From JAGOEX01 sp964630905 (GTDB lineage: Bacteria; UBP6; UBA1177), in contig CAZVWR010000013.1 in NCBI GenBank assembly GCA_964630905.1, positions 13,220 to 77,219 of the forward strand: a stretch of 64,000 nucleotides of DNA, read 5' to 3'. The position numbers and the translations under genes are program-made. The notes beneath the pieces were generated by a model. It ran no database searches. It was not told where the DNA came from and saw nothing but the letters and a program-made list of their open reading frames with translations. Shown here piece after piece: positions 41,557 through 51,329 of this stretch. How positions within the stretch are numbered: the first letter of the stretch is position 1; each line of letters starts with the position of its first letter.

Positions 41557-42750
41557 ATGAAACTAAAAATCTTTCTTTTAACAATTGTGCTTATCGGCGT
41601 GATGTATCTGGCCGCTGACTATCTTTTTCTGAGATATACCAGAGAAAATTTTATCGATTCGGCTAAGAATTCAGTTTCTCAGTCAGTGTCACTGTATCAG
41701 TATATTCATAGAGCAGATTCTTTTGCATCAATCAAAAATGTTGAATTGCATGCGAAAAAACCCGAACTTGTCGCCGCATTCGATGTTGAAAAATGGGAAT
41801 CTGCTATTCAGCAGAGTCCGAAAGATTTTTCAAAATTAAGCGAAGAATCTAAAAAAATAGTGAAAAATATCGAACAGAATGTGCAGGTTGAGCTTAATGT
41901 CATAAACAAAATGTATGATAACAATGATGCACTTTTTGTAGTTGACAGGAATGGAAATGTTGTTGCCAAGAATCTTGACGGAATATTCAGAAACAAAAAT
42001 CTGGCCGAAGAACTTTTAATAAAGACGGTACTACAGGGATTTTCTGATACAGATGTTATGAAGATACTTGACAAGACTTATATTGTAACTGCTGCACCGA
42101 TAGAGAAGAACGGGCAGATTATCGGGGCATACTGCAGTGCTGACAATGTAAATTCAGAAACAGCAAAAGAGGCGTCCAAAAGTCTTTATAACGAGTCGAT
42201 ATTTAAAGATAATTCAAGATTCTACTTCGGATTTTTTGACAAACAGTCACTTCTTGGAAGCACTCTGCCGACAGAGCTTCATGAAAGTTTCAAAAAATTC
42301 ATAGCTGAAAATCAGGAACTTATACAGAAAATAGACATTGAAGGTTCAAAACACGATACGGTAATAGAGCTCAAGAATGAAAGGTTCTTTTCAAGTATTT
42401 CAAGACACCCTTCCCTTTCAGATACCAATGACATGTTCTACATAGCACTGGTGTCGAAAGATAAACTTCTTGATCCTGTTCAGGCAAGACACGGAACATT
42501 CGGTCTTATATGCTTTTTCATGATCCTTGTTTCACTTATATTCTCATTTATAATTGATGAGCAGTTCAATAAGCCGATAAACAAGTTCATGGAGAACATG
42601 CTTGAAATAATAAACGGCAACACCAAGTTCAGGTTCAGCAATGATGCAGAAGGTGTAGAAGGCAATCTTAATCAGAACGCAAACATGATGATAGCAACTT
42701 TACTGGGGGAAAAATCTCCTGATAAAGAAAAGCTTGATCCAGACCAATAG
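41557..42750 (+). CDS. two-TM sensor protein with Cache-like domain
   Basis: The 397-residue protein has membrane helices at about 4-26 and 314-336. The periplasmic part (about 30-310) contains a Cache-like segment (FVVDRNGNVVAKNLDGIFRNK, TAAPIEKNGQIIGAY). After the second helix is a short HAMP-like stretch (QFNKPINKFMENMLEIINGN). No output domain follows, so it may signal through a partner. The layout resembles the sensor at 2692-4218. ATG has GGAGG 6 nt upstream. Confidence 0.75.
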   Translation: MKLKIFLLTIVLIGVMYLAADYLFLRYTRENFIDSAKNSVSQSVSLYQYIHRADSFASIKNVELHAKKPELVAAFDVEKWESAIQQSPKDFSKLSEESKKIVKNIEQNVQVELNVINKMYDNNDALFVVDRNGNVVAKNLDGIFRNKNLAEELLIKTVLQGFSDTDVMKILDKTYIVTAAPIEKNGQIIGAYCSADNVNSETAKEASKSLYNESIFKDNSRFYFGFFDKQSLLGSTLPTELHESFKKFIAENQELIQKIDIEGSKHDTVIELKNERFFSSISRHPSLSDTNDMFYIALVSKDKLLDPVQARHGTFGLICFFMILVSLIFSFIIDEQFNKPINKFMENMLEIINGNTKFRFSNDAEGVEGNLNQNANMMIATLLGEKSPDKEKLDPDQ

Positions 42751-42758
42751 GAGGCACT

Positions 42759-43208
42759 ATGAGCTCTTTTAACAGTTTAAACAAAGTTCTTCTTCTGGGA
42801 AGGCTCGGAAGAGATCCCGAAAAAAAATATACAGGATCGGGAACGGCTGTATGCAATTTCTCTGTTGCAACATCTGAAAGCGTCAAAAAAGGAAACGGTT
42901 ATGAGGAAAAGACAGAGTGGCACAAGATAATCGTTTTCGGTAATCAGGCTGAAAATGTTTCTAAATTTGTTAAAAAAGGATCGCTTGTTTTCATTGAAGG
43001 AAGGATACAGAGCCGTTCATATCAGGACAAAGACGGCAATGAAAAATATGTGACTGAAATCGTTGCAAATACTATCCGGTTTCTCGACATAAAGGAAAGT
43101 GCCGACTCAGAAAGAGTCTATCACAACAAAGAAACCAAAAATGAACAACCTTCACAATCATCAGAAAACACTGTCGACATAGCTGAAGAGGACGATCTGC
43201 CATTTTAA
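42759..43208 (+). CDS. ssb: single-stranded DNA-binding protein
   Basis: The 149-residue protein has the OB-fold start (NKVLLLGRLGRDPEKKYTGSGTAVCNFSVATSE), KTEWHKIIVFG and SLVFIEGRIQSRSYQDKDG, and the C-terminal acidic tip EEDDLPF that binds partner proteins. SSB protects single-stranded DNA in replication and repair. It has AGGAGG 6 nt before the ATG, 8 bp after the sensor gene. Confidence 0.96.
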   Translation: MSSFNSLNKVLLLGRLGRDPEKKYTGSGTAVCNFSVATSESVKKGNGYEEKTEWHKIIVFGNQAENVSKFVKKGSLVFIEGRIQSRSYQDKDGNEKYVTEIVANTIRFLDIKESADSERVYHNKETKNEQPSQSSENTVDIAEEDDLPF

Positions 43209-43214
43209 ATGGTA

Positions 43215-44537
43215 CTATTGAATCCCCACGCCGGAATACTGAAAAATATTTCTGATGGAATTGTCTTTTGCATAAATGTTTCTAAGATCAAAAAAATAGT
43301 TATCTTTCATCAAAGATCTCATCTTTTCAAGATCAAGTCCTCTGAACTGATTCCACTCTGTAAGAATTATTACAGCATTGGAATTTGACACGGCTTCATA
43401 ACTATCTGAGCAGTATTCTATTTTTTCATTGTATTCAGCCAACCGCCATTTTGCCTCTTTAATCCCCTGCGGACAGAAGGCTTTTATTTTTCCACCTTTC
43501 TTAATGAGTTCTGATATTATGACAAGGCTCGGCGCATCTCTCATGTCATCAGTTTCAGGTTTAAAAGTAAGTCCCAGCACTGACAATGTCTTTCCTTCCA
43601 CACCGCCCATTTTTGAAATTACTTTTTCTACCATTTTCATTTTCTGGACTTCGTTTGCATCAATTGCGGCTTTGATAACTTTAAAATCTATGTCATGCTG
43701 TTTTGCAATATCAACAATCGCTTTTGTATCCTTGGGAAAACAGCTCCCTCCGTAACCGCATCCTGCATGAAGAAACTTCGGGCTGATACGGCCGTCCATA
43801 CCCATTGCCTTAGCTATTTCCTGAACATTTGCCCCTGTCTTTTCAGAAAGAAGTGCCATTTCATTTATGAAAGATATTTTAACGGCAAGAAAAGCATTGC
43901 TCGCATATTTTATCATTTCGGCTGTTTCAAGATTCGTCAATACAAACGGTGTGTTGTTAATATATAGAACTCTGTAGACCTGTTTCATGATTTCGCCGGC
44001 TTTGTCAGATTCACAACCGATAACGATCCTGTCAGGATGGGTAAAATCATGAACCGATTTACCTTCTCTTAGGAATTCAGGGTTTGAAACAACGTCGAAG
44101 TCTATTGCCAGACTTCTTTGAGCGATCTTTTCAGAAATAGTTTTTTTCACAAGCCTGCCTGTGCCCACAGGAACAGTTGACTTATCAACAACAACTTTGT
44201 ACCTGTCTATGTATTTACCGATATTATCTGCAACAGACAGAACATACTGAAGATCTGCACTTCCGTCATCTTTAGGCGGTGTCCCGACAGCAATGAAAAG
44301 AATGTCGCAGTTTTTAACAGTATGTTCAATATCAACAGTAAAATTCAGCCTTTTATATCTGTAATTTCTTTCAACTATGTCATCAAGACCGGGTTCATAA
44401 ATAGGGAGTATCCCTTTTTTAAGCTCCTCGATCTTCTTTTCATCAATATCCATGCAGATGACCTCATGCCCGAAATCTGCAAGACACGCCCCGGCCACAA
44501 GTCCCACATATCCGGAACCGACAACTCCGATCTTCAT
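43215..44537 (-). CDS. ugd: UDP-glucose 6-dehydrogenase
   Basis: The 440-residue protein oxidises UDP-glucose to UDP-glucuronate with NAD, for polysaccharide or lipid A modification. It has the Rossmann start (GSGYVGLVAGACLADFGHEV), VDKSTVPVGTGR, the hinge helix segment and the catalytic cysteine in GGSCFPKDTKA, and a C-terminal UDP-binding domain (TFKPETDDMRDAPSL). ATG has AGGGAG 8 nt upstream and a promoter at 44578-44605. It is not clustered with other sugar genes here. Confidence 0.95.
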   Translation of the reverse strand: MKIGVVGSGYVGLVAGACLADFGHEVICMDIDEKKIEELKKGILPIYEPGLDDIVERNYRYKRLNFTVDIEHTVKNCDILFIAVGTPPKDDGSADLQYVLSVADNIGKYIDRYKVVVDKSTVPVGTGRLVKKTISEKIAQRSLAIDFDVVSNPEFLREGKSVHDFTHPDRIVIGCESDKAGEIMKQVYRVLYINNTPFVLTNLETAEMIKYASNAFLAVKISFINEMALLSEKTGANVQEIAKAMGMDGRISPKFLHAGCGYGGSCFPKDTKAIVDIAKQHDIDFKVIKAAIDANEVQKMKMVEKVISKMGGVEGKTLSVLGLTFKPETDDMRDAPSLVIISELIKKGGKIKAFCPQGIKEAKWRLAEYNEKIEYCSDSYEAVSNSNAVIILTEWNQFRGLDLEKMRSLMKDNYFFDLRNIYAKDNSIRNIFQYSGVGIQ

Positions 44538-44577
44538 TTAATATGCTCCCTGTTCAGTTACAAAAAAAACTGTCAGA

Positions 44578-44605
44578 ATATTATCAGCTTGCAAGGATAA
44601 CTCAA
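44578..44605 (-). promoter_or_regulatory. promoter of ugd
   Basis: TTGAGT (44605-44600) and TAATAT (44583-44578) are 16 bp apart on the minus strand, about 40 bp before the ATG. Confidence 0.6.
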
Positions 44606-44696
44606 GATTTGAATGCAATGTTGTCAGTTTTATTACAATTTTCTTTTTTTTTCTGTATATTTCTTCTGTGATTAATTTTTTATCGAGGTGTCCGTT

Positions 44697-46217
44697 TTGG
44701 CAAAAGCAAAGATTTCAGACAGGATCCTGAATTTCATTGAAAAGACCGGCAATGCTCTGCCCCACCCGGCAACACTTTTTGCGATTTGTGCCGGACTGGT
44801 TCTGTTGGCAAGTGCAATAGGCAGTTATCTTGAATGGAGCGTTGTGCATCCTGCAACCAAGGAAGTCGTTAAGGTGAACAATCTCCTTACGATTCAGGGC
44901 CTTCACAGGATCATGGTCGAACTTGTACCCAATTTCACAAGTTTTGCGCCACTTGGAATCGTCCTGGTAGCGATGCTCGGAATAGGCGTTTCGGAACACA
45001 GCGGACTTATAAACAGTCTTATCAAGATCGTTGTTATCCATTCACCGAAAAAACTTTTAACATCGACAATTATCGTTGCAGGAATATTTTCACATGCCGC
45101 CAGCGATGCAGGATATGTGCTTCTGATTCCTCTTGCGGGAGTTATATTTCTGACGGCCGGCAGACATCCTGTTACGGGAATGGTCGCGGCTTTTGCAGGG
45201 GTTTCAGGCGGATTCAGTGCAAATTTCATAATCGGTCCTACTGACCCAATGCTTTCAGGAATTACTCAGGAAGCGGCAAGGATCCTCAATCCCGACATTG
45301 TTGTTCTTGCGACATCGAACTATTACTTTATGGCGGCATCAGCTTTCATGATAGTCATAACCGGAACCTTCATCACAGAAAAGATCGTTGAACCGCGTCT
45401 TGGAAAATATAAAGGAACTGAAGAAATTAAAGCTGATGAAAAAATCTCACCGGAAGAAAAGAAAGGACTGATTTATGCAGGTATCACCTTTCTTATATTT
45501 TTCTTAATTCTTGCGGCAGGCATAATTCCTGAAACAGGATTTCTGCGTGACCATGCTCATAATAATGCAGTCCTCACATCTCCCCTGATAAAAGGGATCA
45601 TCACTGTCATTTTCCTTATTTTTGTTCTTGCCGGAATAGCATACGGAATAGGTTGCGGAAAATTCAAAAGCGATTCAGACATCGTTGCAGGCATGGAAAA
45701 TTCAATGAAATCAATGGGTCTTTATATAGTCCTTGCCTTTTTTGCCGCACAGTTCGTCTCTTTCTTCAACTGGAGCAGGCTCGGAGTGGTAATTGCAGTG
45801 AACGGTGCTGAATTTCTGATGTCATTGAAACTTGGACTTATTCCGCTTGTGATACTCTTTGTGCTCATGTCGGCATTTTTTAATCTTTTTATTGGGAGTG
45901 CTTCTGCAAAATGGGCACTTCTTGCTCCGATTTTTGTCCCTATTTTCATGATACTCGGTTTTTCACCCGAACTTTCACAGGCAGTTTACAGAATAGGTGA
46001 TTCGACAACCAATATCATCAGTCCAATGATGAGTTATTTCGCATTGATAATCGCATTCATTAGAAAGTATGATAAAAATGCCGGAATAGGATCGATAATT
46101 TCCCTGATGATACCCTATACAATGGCATTCATGTTATTCTGGACGCTTCTGCTTATTGTCTGGATAGAACTCGGAATACCTCTTGGGCCGGGTGCAGGAA
46201 TATTCTACAAACCATGA
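44697..46217 (+). CDS. AbgT-family transporter
   Basis: The protein of about 506 residues is an AbgT-family membrane transporter with about twelve helices. It begins LNFIEKTGNALPHPATLFA and has the family's SANFIIGPTDPMLSGITQEAA and a C-terminal RIGDSTTNIISPMMSYFA segment. Members import p-aminobenzoyl-glutamate or export sulfonamides; the substrate is not certain. I favour the TTG at 44697 (GAGG 8 nt upstream); a GTG at 44688 is also in frame. It overlaps the next gene by 4 nt. Confidence 0.92.
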   Translation: MAKAKISDRILNFIEKTGNALPHPATLFAICAGLVLLASAIGSYLEWSVVHPATKEVVKVNNLLTIQGLHRIMVELVPNFTSFAPLGIVLVAMLGIGVSEHSGLINSLIKIVVIHSPKKLLTSTIIVAGIFSHAASDAGYVLLIPLAGVIFLTAGRHPVTGMVAAFAGVSGGFSANFIIGPTDPMLSGITQEAARILNPDIVVLATSNYYFMAASAFMIVITGTFITEKIVEPRLGKYKGTEEIKADEKISPEEKKGLIYAGITFLIFFLILAAGIIPETGFLRDHAHNNAVLTSPLIKGIITVIFLIFVLAGIAYGIGCGKFKSDSDIVAGMENSMKSMGLYIVLAFFAAQFVSFFNWSRLGVVIAVNGAEFLMSLKLGLIPLVILFVLMSAFFNLFIGSASAKWALLAPIFVPIFMILGFSPELSQAVYRIGDSTTNIISPMMSYFALIIAFIRKYDKNAGIGSIISLMIPYTMAFMLFWTLLLIVWIELGIPLGPGAGIFYKP

Positions 46218-47386
46218 GCAGAACCGTTTTTTCACTGATCTTTATAATTATATCCGCAGTTGCTGTTTTTTTCAGCAGTGAATTTCATTTCATTGAAAAT
46301 TATCTTAAGTTGTCTCCTCAGATAATTTATGCGGCGGCAGGACTGACCTTTCTTATCTGTCTGAGATTTAACAAGAGCAGGGCCGCTTTCATTATGGCAC
46401 TCCTTGTTCTTTGGGCTTTTAAAGAAAAGATCCGCTTTATTTCAGCCATTCCAGTCAATGAACTTCTCTTCTTTTTCTCATTCAATGTTCTGTATTTGGC
46501 CTCATCGAAGGAACGGGGGATAATATCAATTCACGGTCTGAAAAAAGTGCTGTTTATTATAAGCCAGTTCTGCATTATATACTATTTCACGGTCTATCAG
46601 CCGGCATATTACACTCAGTCAGCCAATTCTTTTGTGAAAACAGTTCAGTTCATGATGAACATGCAGTTTCATTTTCTTCCTTTCACACTAATAGGACTTG
46701 CCGTAGTAAAGAACATTTTCAGTGATAAAAGTTATGAGGTTTCAACAGCGCTTGGAATATCAATTGCTTTCCTGATATTAACGACTTTGAATATTGATCT
46801 GAGTTCTCTTAATCTTCTCACAGGGTTTGCACTGATATTTACCGGCATTCTCTCTTCGATCTATTCAACTTCATATACTGATGAGCTTACGGGGCTTCCG
46901 GCAAGAAGGGCATACAACGAATATACTGCATCACTTGGTGCAAAATATGCGATCGCGATGACTGACATTGACCATTTCAAGAAATTCAACGATACATACG
47001 GACATGATACCGGTGATGAGGTTCTGAAACTTGTCGCAAAAATAATATCTTCAGTCGGAGGTGGAGGAAAAGCTTTCAGATTCGGAGGTGAGGAATTTGT
47101 TATTGTTTTCAGTGGCAGAACAAAGGAAGAAACATTAGAACATCTCGAGAACATAAGAGAAAAGCTTCAAAACACCCCCTTCACTGTGAGAAACAGAAAA
47201 AGCAGAGCGAAATATAAAAAAACCGGTAAAAAAGGGAGATCCGCTTCCGCAGCAACGGTCAGGATAACAATGAGCATAGGTGTAAGTGACTCAAGAGCTG
47301 AAAAAACTGCTGTAAAGATCATGAAAAAAGCTGATCAGGCACTTTACAAGGCAAAGAAAACCGGAAGGAACAAAGTTGTGATTTAA
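46214..47386 (+). CDS. membrane diguanylate cyclase (GGDEF)
   Basis: The 390-residue protein has about seven N-terminal membrane helices and a C-terminal GGDEF domain: DELTGLPARRAYNEY, AMTDIDHFKKFNDTYGHDTGD, and FGGEEF. The GGEEF active-site form is normal; the RxxD inhibitory site before it is missing. Such proteins make the second messenger cyclic di-GMP. A Lys/Arg-rich insertion (about 330-350) lies inside the domain. It overlaps the AbgT-type gene by 4 nt, so they are co-expressed. Confidence 0.9.
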   Translation: MSRTVFSLIFIIISAVAVFFSSEFHFIENYLKLSPQIIYAAAGLTFLICLRFNKSRAAFIMALLVLWAFKEKIRFISAIPVNELLFFFSFNVLYLASSKERGIISIHGLKKVLFIISQFCIIYYFTVYQPAYYTQSANSFVKTVQFMMNMQFHFLPFTLIGLAVVKNIFSDKSYEVSTALGISIAFLILTTLNIDLSSLNLLTGFALIFTGILSSIYSTSYTDELTGLPARRAYNEYTASLGAKYAIAMTDIDHFKKFNDTYGHDTGDEVLKLVAKIISSVGGGGKAFRFGGEEFVIVFSGRTKEETLEHLENIREKLQNTPFTVRNRKSRAKYKKTGKKGRSASAATVRITMSIGVSDSRAEKTAVKIMKKADQALYKAKKTGRNKVVI

Positions 47387-47395
47387 TTAGACATA

Positions 47396-48481
47396 TCAAC
47401 CGATCTCAAATCTTCTTTTCTTTTCGGCTTTTGCCATGAATCCGACTGCTACGAGTATGAAAAACAGGGAAATCCAGTCAATTAATTCAGGATATTTTCC
47501 ACTAAACATGAAAGCGAAAAGTATTGTAGCGGTTGTTCCTGCAATCAAAGATGTAAGACGGTTCACAAGTCCTGCAAATGTAGCAGTTCTCCCTTTGAAC
47601 ATGAAAAGGAAAACACTGAAGAAAGCAACGATCCCGTAACCTACACCGGCAAGAAAAGCCCATGGTCCCCACTCCATGTCCGGAGCAACGACTGCATCGG
47701 CAAAAGGAGTTATTCTTTCTCCAACTACTCCAAAGCTCTTTGCAGCAGCAACAACAGCCACCGTAACAAGTATTAAAGTGATCGTTGATGATATCTGTTC
47801 AATTGCAAAAAAAGATTTGTTGTTGTCTTTTTTCTCTTCCGGAGATCTTGTGTTCTTATAATAGTTCATAATGTATATTCTGATTGAATATGCAAGTATG
47901 TAGCTTCCGAATATTACAAGTACAGGAATGGAATTGAAAGGGCTGTCCCCACCTTTTCCGTCACCACCGAAAATCTTTATACTTACTGCAAGAAGAGCAA
48001 CAAGCATTGCAATGTTTTCTTCCATATAAACCTTTTTTTTCAAAATTCCCTGTCGGATCTGAATCTCGTCAACCGCTCTTCCAATCACAATGACTGCTCC
48101 TCTCATGATGACCATCGCGACCATTACTGAAATTCCTCTGAAAGAATAAAGAAGCGTCGTTGTAGGAATAACCACTGCGGTACATATTCCCGATGCAATT
48201 ATGTATGGAAGTTCAGATGGAATTGTCATCCCTATAAATTTAATTTTTTTTACCGAGTCTATTTTATACCACTTAAACAAAAGAACAACGCCTGTTGCTA
48301 TAACAGCTCCTCCCGCTGTGTTATAGACGAGATATTCCATTCCGTGAAGTCCGGGATATCCTTCTCCAGTCGAAAGAAAATATTTTACAGCTACACCGGT
48401 AATCACATAAAAAAAGAAATATCCGAAGCAAAGCTGAAGAAGACGTGATGTAGAGCCCGAATTATTAATTTTTCCAGACAA
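47396..48481 (-). CDS. multi-TM transporter-like membrane protein (DMT-like)
   Basis: The 361-residue protein has about ten membrane helices in two roughly equal halves, the layout of drug/metabolite-type transporters. A charged cytoplasmic loop (YYKNTRSPEEKKDNNKS) splits the halves. No substrate motif is clear. The TTG start has AAGGAG 7 nt upstream; the gene lies 34 bp upstream of the plus-strand shadow region and follows the GDTG lipoprotein gene on the same strand. Confidence 0.65.
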   Translation of the reverse strand: MSGKINNSGSTSRLLQLCFGYFFFYVITGVAVKYFLSTGEGYPGLHGMEYLVYNTAGGAVIATGVVLLFKWYKIDSVKKIKFIGMTIPSELPYIIASGICTAVVIPTTTLLYSFRGISVMVAMVIMRGAVIVIGRAVDEIQIRQGILKKKVYMEENIAMLVALLAVSIKIFGGDGKGGDSPFNSIPVLVIFGSYILAYSIRIYIMNYYKNTRSPEEKKDNNKSFFAIEQISSTITLILVTVAVVAAAKSFGVVGERITPFADAVVAPDMEWGPWAFLAGVGYGIVAFFSVFLFMFKGRTATFAGLVNRLTSLIAGTTATILFAFMFSGKYPELIDWISLFFILVAVGFMAKAEKKRRFEIG

Positions 48482-48515
48482 AATGTTCTCCTTGAAAGAT
48501 AATTAGAAAAAATCC

Positions 48516-49808
48516 CTATTTCGGCTGACAGGCAACAAAAGTGGCATCAGTAATGTCTCCTCCATAAACCGGAGCTGCTGCAAGACTGTAAATACTTATG
48601 TTGGAACCGCTTATAATAAAACTTCCTGCATCTCCGGCTGCAGTGTTAAATGCAGAGATGTTAACGGTTCCTACTCCGAATCCATGCCGGCAGACAATAT
48701 CTCCGGAAGCATCAACCTCAATGACGAAAAGTTGGAGAGAATCACCTGATGTAAGCCCGATCTTGTTCGTTCCTACAACTATTTTTGAAGGGTTTCCGAA
48801 AATATAGGCGACAGGATTTGTTAGTGCTGTTCTATTATAGTCCTGAAAAGCCATGAATGAAGCCGGATCAGATCCTGCAGCGGCAGTATATTTAGCATAA
48901 GAAAAAACATCGGAAGCTCCATCAGTATTAACTATCGGAATTGACCCGACATTTCCAGTAATAAAAGCTGACATTAGCACCATGTTGCTCATTATGCTTT
49001 CTTCAGTAGTTATAATATATGTAAAATTTCCGTTGATATTTGCGGAGCCGTAAGGAATAGAATAATTTGGATCCCCGGCGAAACCGCATACCTCAGCTTC
49101 TGTTTTACATTTGTTGTAAATATCCAGATATGTTGTTGATGATGCTCCTTCTGCACAATCTTCATATGCCTGATATTCAGTTTTCCCCTTTGCTGTTCCA
49201 TTTTCATAACAGGTGGTTGCACAAGAACTGTCAGAACAAGCTTTTATGCAGTCTGCAATTGCCACACAGTCAGGAGACCTGTGATCAACTGCTGTATCAC
49301 CTGTGTTTCCTGTATCACCTGTATTGCCTGTATTGCCGGTATTTCCTGTATCACCTGTATTGCCGGTATTTCCTGTGTCACCGGTATCGCCTGTGTTTCC
49401 AGTGTTTCCAGTATCACCTGTATTGCCGGTATTTCCAGTGTTGCCGGTATCACCTGTGTTTCCAGTGTTTCCAGTGTTGCCGGTATTACCTGAGTCACCG
49501 GTATTTCCGCTGTTACCCGAATCTCCCGAATTTCCTGAATCGCCTGAGTCACCGGTATCTTTACAGGAAGGTCCTGTTGCAAGCACACGGCAGAATTCCC
49601 CGAAATTAAGATTACAGTTCTTTTTAACAACGAAAACCCCTGTCTGGCATACCAGAATTGCTGATCCGTCACCGTTGCATACTTCAAGTCCTTCTGTCGA
49701 ACATGATGTTCCGGCAACATATCCACTTTCAGGATCATCGGACGAACAGTTTGAAATTAAAAATAATACCGCAAGTGCCGTTAAAATAAAAAGCAGGCTT
49801 TTTTTCAT
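48516..49808 (-). CDS. lipoprotein with GDTG/NTG repeat linker
   Basis: The 430-residue protein has a lipoprotein signal (ISNC, Cys21), a cysteine-rich module (about 36-82), a low-complexity GDTG/NTG linker (84-172), then a Cys-rich segment (DCVAIADCIKACSDSSC, about 180-196) and a C-terminal beta domain (about 230-425). The linker type is the same as in the BspA-type lipoprotein at 26.4 kb, so a shared surface-protein architecture is likely. ATG 49808 has GGGGG 6 nt upstream and a strong promoter. Confidence 0.82.
   Translation of the reverse strand: MKKSLLFILTALAVLFLISNCSSDDPESGYVAGTSCSTEGLEVCNGDGSAILVCQTGVFVVKKNCNLNFGEFCRVLATGPSCKDTGDSGDSGNSGDSGNSGNTGDSGNTGNTGNTGNTGDTGNTGNTGNTGDTGNTGNTGDTGDTGNTGNTGDTGNTGNTGNTGDTGNTGDTAVDHRSPDCVAIADCIKACSDSSCATTCYENGTAKGKTEYQAYEDCAEGASSTTYLDIYNKCKTEAEVCGFAGDPNYSIPYGSANINGNFTYIITTEESIMSNMVLMSAFITGNVGSIPIVNTDGASDVFSYAKYTAAAGSDPASFMAFQDYNRTALTNPVAYIFGNPSKIVVGTNKIGLTSGDSLQLFVIEVDASGDIVCRHGFGVGTVNISAFNTAAGDAGSFIISGSNISIYSLAAAPVYGGDITDATFVACQPK
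49293..49559 (-). repeat. short tandem repeats encoding GDTG/NTG linker
   Basis: Nine-base-type repeats encode Gly-Asp-Thr, Gly-Asn-Thr and Gly-Asp-Ser over about 89 codons of the lipoprotein, like those at 27870-28079. Confidence 0.8.
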
Positions 49809-49841
49809 GGTAACCCCCGTAAAATCACACACATCGCTATA

Positions 49842-49869
49842 ATGATAAGTATTTACAGTATTATGTCAA
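49842..49869 (-). promoter_or_regulatory. promoter of the GDTG lipoprotein gene
   Basis: TTGACA (49869-49864) and TATCAT (49847-49842) are 16 bp apart on the minus strand, about 33 bp before the ATG. The -35 lies over the end of the HD-GYP-like gene. Confidence 0.65.
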
Positions 49870-51329
49870 GAAGCCGGAGTCTGTTTTTCTGGTTCAGGGC
49901 TGAACGAATCAAGCATCGATTTTATTGTTTCCGGAGGAAGTTTGAAATGAAGTCCGAGCGGAGTTTCAATAAGTTCCTGCGGGTAGAATTCCCGTATTCC
50001 TTTGAAATTCATTTTTGAATCAAGCAGTACTGCTCTGCTTTTTTTTCCGGTCTCCTTGAAAACATCTATTGAACATGCCAGCATATTCTTTCCGGCAACT
50101 CTGACAACCGTTCCGGGAGGGAAAATCCCAAGTGCCGAAAACAGTGCTTTTGATGTAACTGACGCAAAACATTTCATTTCCGCCATTTTAAAAATCTGCT
50201 CTATCGCATCAGTTCTTTTCATCGGCACACCTTTTCTTGAAGGCCACCATCTTGTTACAAGGTCATAGTAATCACAGACTTTAATTATTTCACCAAGCGG
50301 AGTTGACATGACAGGCTTTTCCGGTGGAACAGGTTCTCCTGCAAAGGTGTATGTTGAATGATGAAGCCCTGAAGTAATAGCGGCCTCCATCATTGCAAAG
50401 TTCAATGAATTAAGTCTGCTCAGTACGGCAAAACCATCCTGTGAATGTTCCACTGTTTCGCCCCTGCACCTTTCAGGGATGCCGATATCGTGAAAATATG
50501 CCGCAGTTCCGATCCTTGTCAACAGTCCTCTTTCAATACCGAGCTGTATTCCTGCGGCAATGCTCAGGATTGTCGTGTTTGCAAGGTGGGTTGCAATGAA
50601 TTTGCCGCTTAAGCTGTTAATTGATGCAAGAACAAGAAGATGTGCCTCCTGTGAATCAGTTGATCCGTCTGACATTAGATCTATGACATTCTGGACATTT
50701 CTTATCGCCTTTCTAAGAGGTATCGGCCTGTTCTCTTTAATTTTGGATTTGAAAAGAGCATGGTCGGTTATGAGATTTCTGTAACTGAGACGGGCAAGCT
50801 GACTTTTGTCCAGAATGCTGAAATCCTCTTCATCATCGGCACTGTCACGCCTGGTTATCGCAACCCTTATGTTTTTCTGACGGAAAAGTTTCTCAAGGTG
50901 GTCAAATACTGCATCAGGGCCGGGATTCTTTTTGAGGACTTCATGTCCGGTAGAGACAAGATCGACAAGCTCTTTCGGTCTGAGATCGGCCGGAAATGTC
51001 ATCGATGCGATCTGAAGTTCCATGAAAAAGTTCTGAAGGTCGTCAAGAGATATCTGTGACGATTTTTTCTTTTTCACCCTTGTGTCGTTTATGAGAAAAT
51101 CATTCCCGTTATATTCAAGACAGAACAAAGACTCTGAAATGAAAAAGAATTTAAATATTTCAAAGAATTTCACGATAACTTTTTCCACTGTGTCGTTCTC
51201 GGCACCATACATCCGGAGTGCCTTTATGATCGAATTGAATGCAACGGTAAAATCATTCATCCTGAGCCGTTCAAGACGCTCAGAATTTTCAAAGAAATCT
51301 GAAGAGATTACATTTTTTTCTTCGCTCAT
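49866..51329 (-). CDS. HD-GYP-like phosphohydrolase
   Basis: The 487-residue protein has a long N-terminal region (about 1-240) and a C-terminal HD domain: AAYFHDIGIPERCRGETVEH (about 285-304) and GLHHSTYTFAGEP, then KVCDYYDLVTRWWPSRKG. This is the HD-GYP pattern (HDIG, HHE-like and a D-x-Y/F-D-x-x-xRP step), but the GYP triad is not intact, so cyclic di-GMP hydrolysis is uncertain. It overlaps the HEAT-repeat gene by 4 nt and is probably its functional partner. Confidence 0.78.
   Translation of the reverse strand: MSEEKNVISSDFFENSERLERLRMNDFTVAFNSIIKALRMYGAENDTVEKVIVKFFEIFKFFFISESLFCLEYNGNDFLINDTRVKKKKSSQISLDDLQNFFMELQIASMTFPADLRPKELVDLVSTGHEVLKKNPGPDAVFDHLEKLFRQKNIRVAITRRDSADDEEDFSILDKSQLARLSYRNLITDHALFKSKIKENRPIPLRKAIRNVQNVIDLMSDGSTDSQEAHLLVLASINSLSGKFIATHLANTTILSIAAGIQLGIERGLLTRIGTAAYFHDIGIPERCRGETVEHSQDGFAVLSRLNSLNFAMMEAAITSGLHHSTYTFAGEPVPPEKPVMSTPLGEIIKVCDYYDLVTRWWPSRKGVPMKRTDAIEQIFKMAEMKCFASVTSKALFSALGIFPPGTVVRVAGKNMLACSIDVFKETGKKSRAVLLDSKMNFKGIREFYPQELIETPLGLHFKLPPETIKSMLDSFSPEPEKQTPAS

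Noticed and set aside
49303..49842. Plus-strand frame with VSPVFPV repeats
   Set aside because: Antisense of the GDTG/NTG linker of the lipoprotein at 48516-49808.
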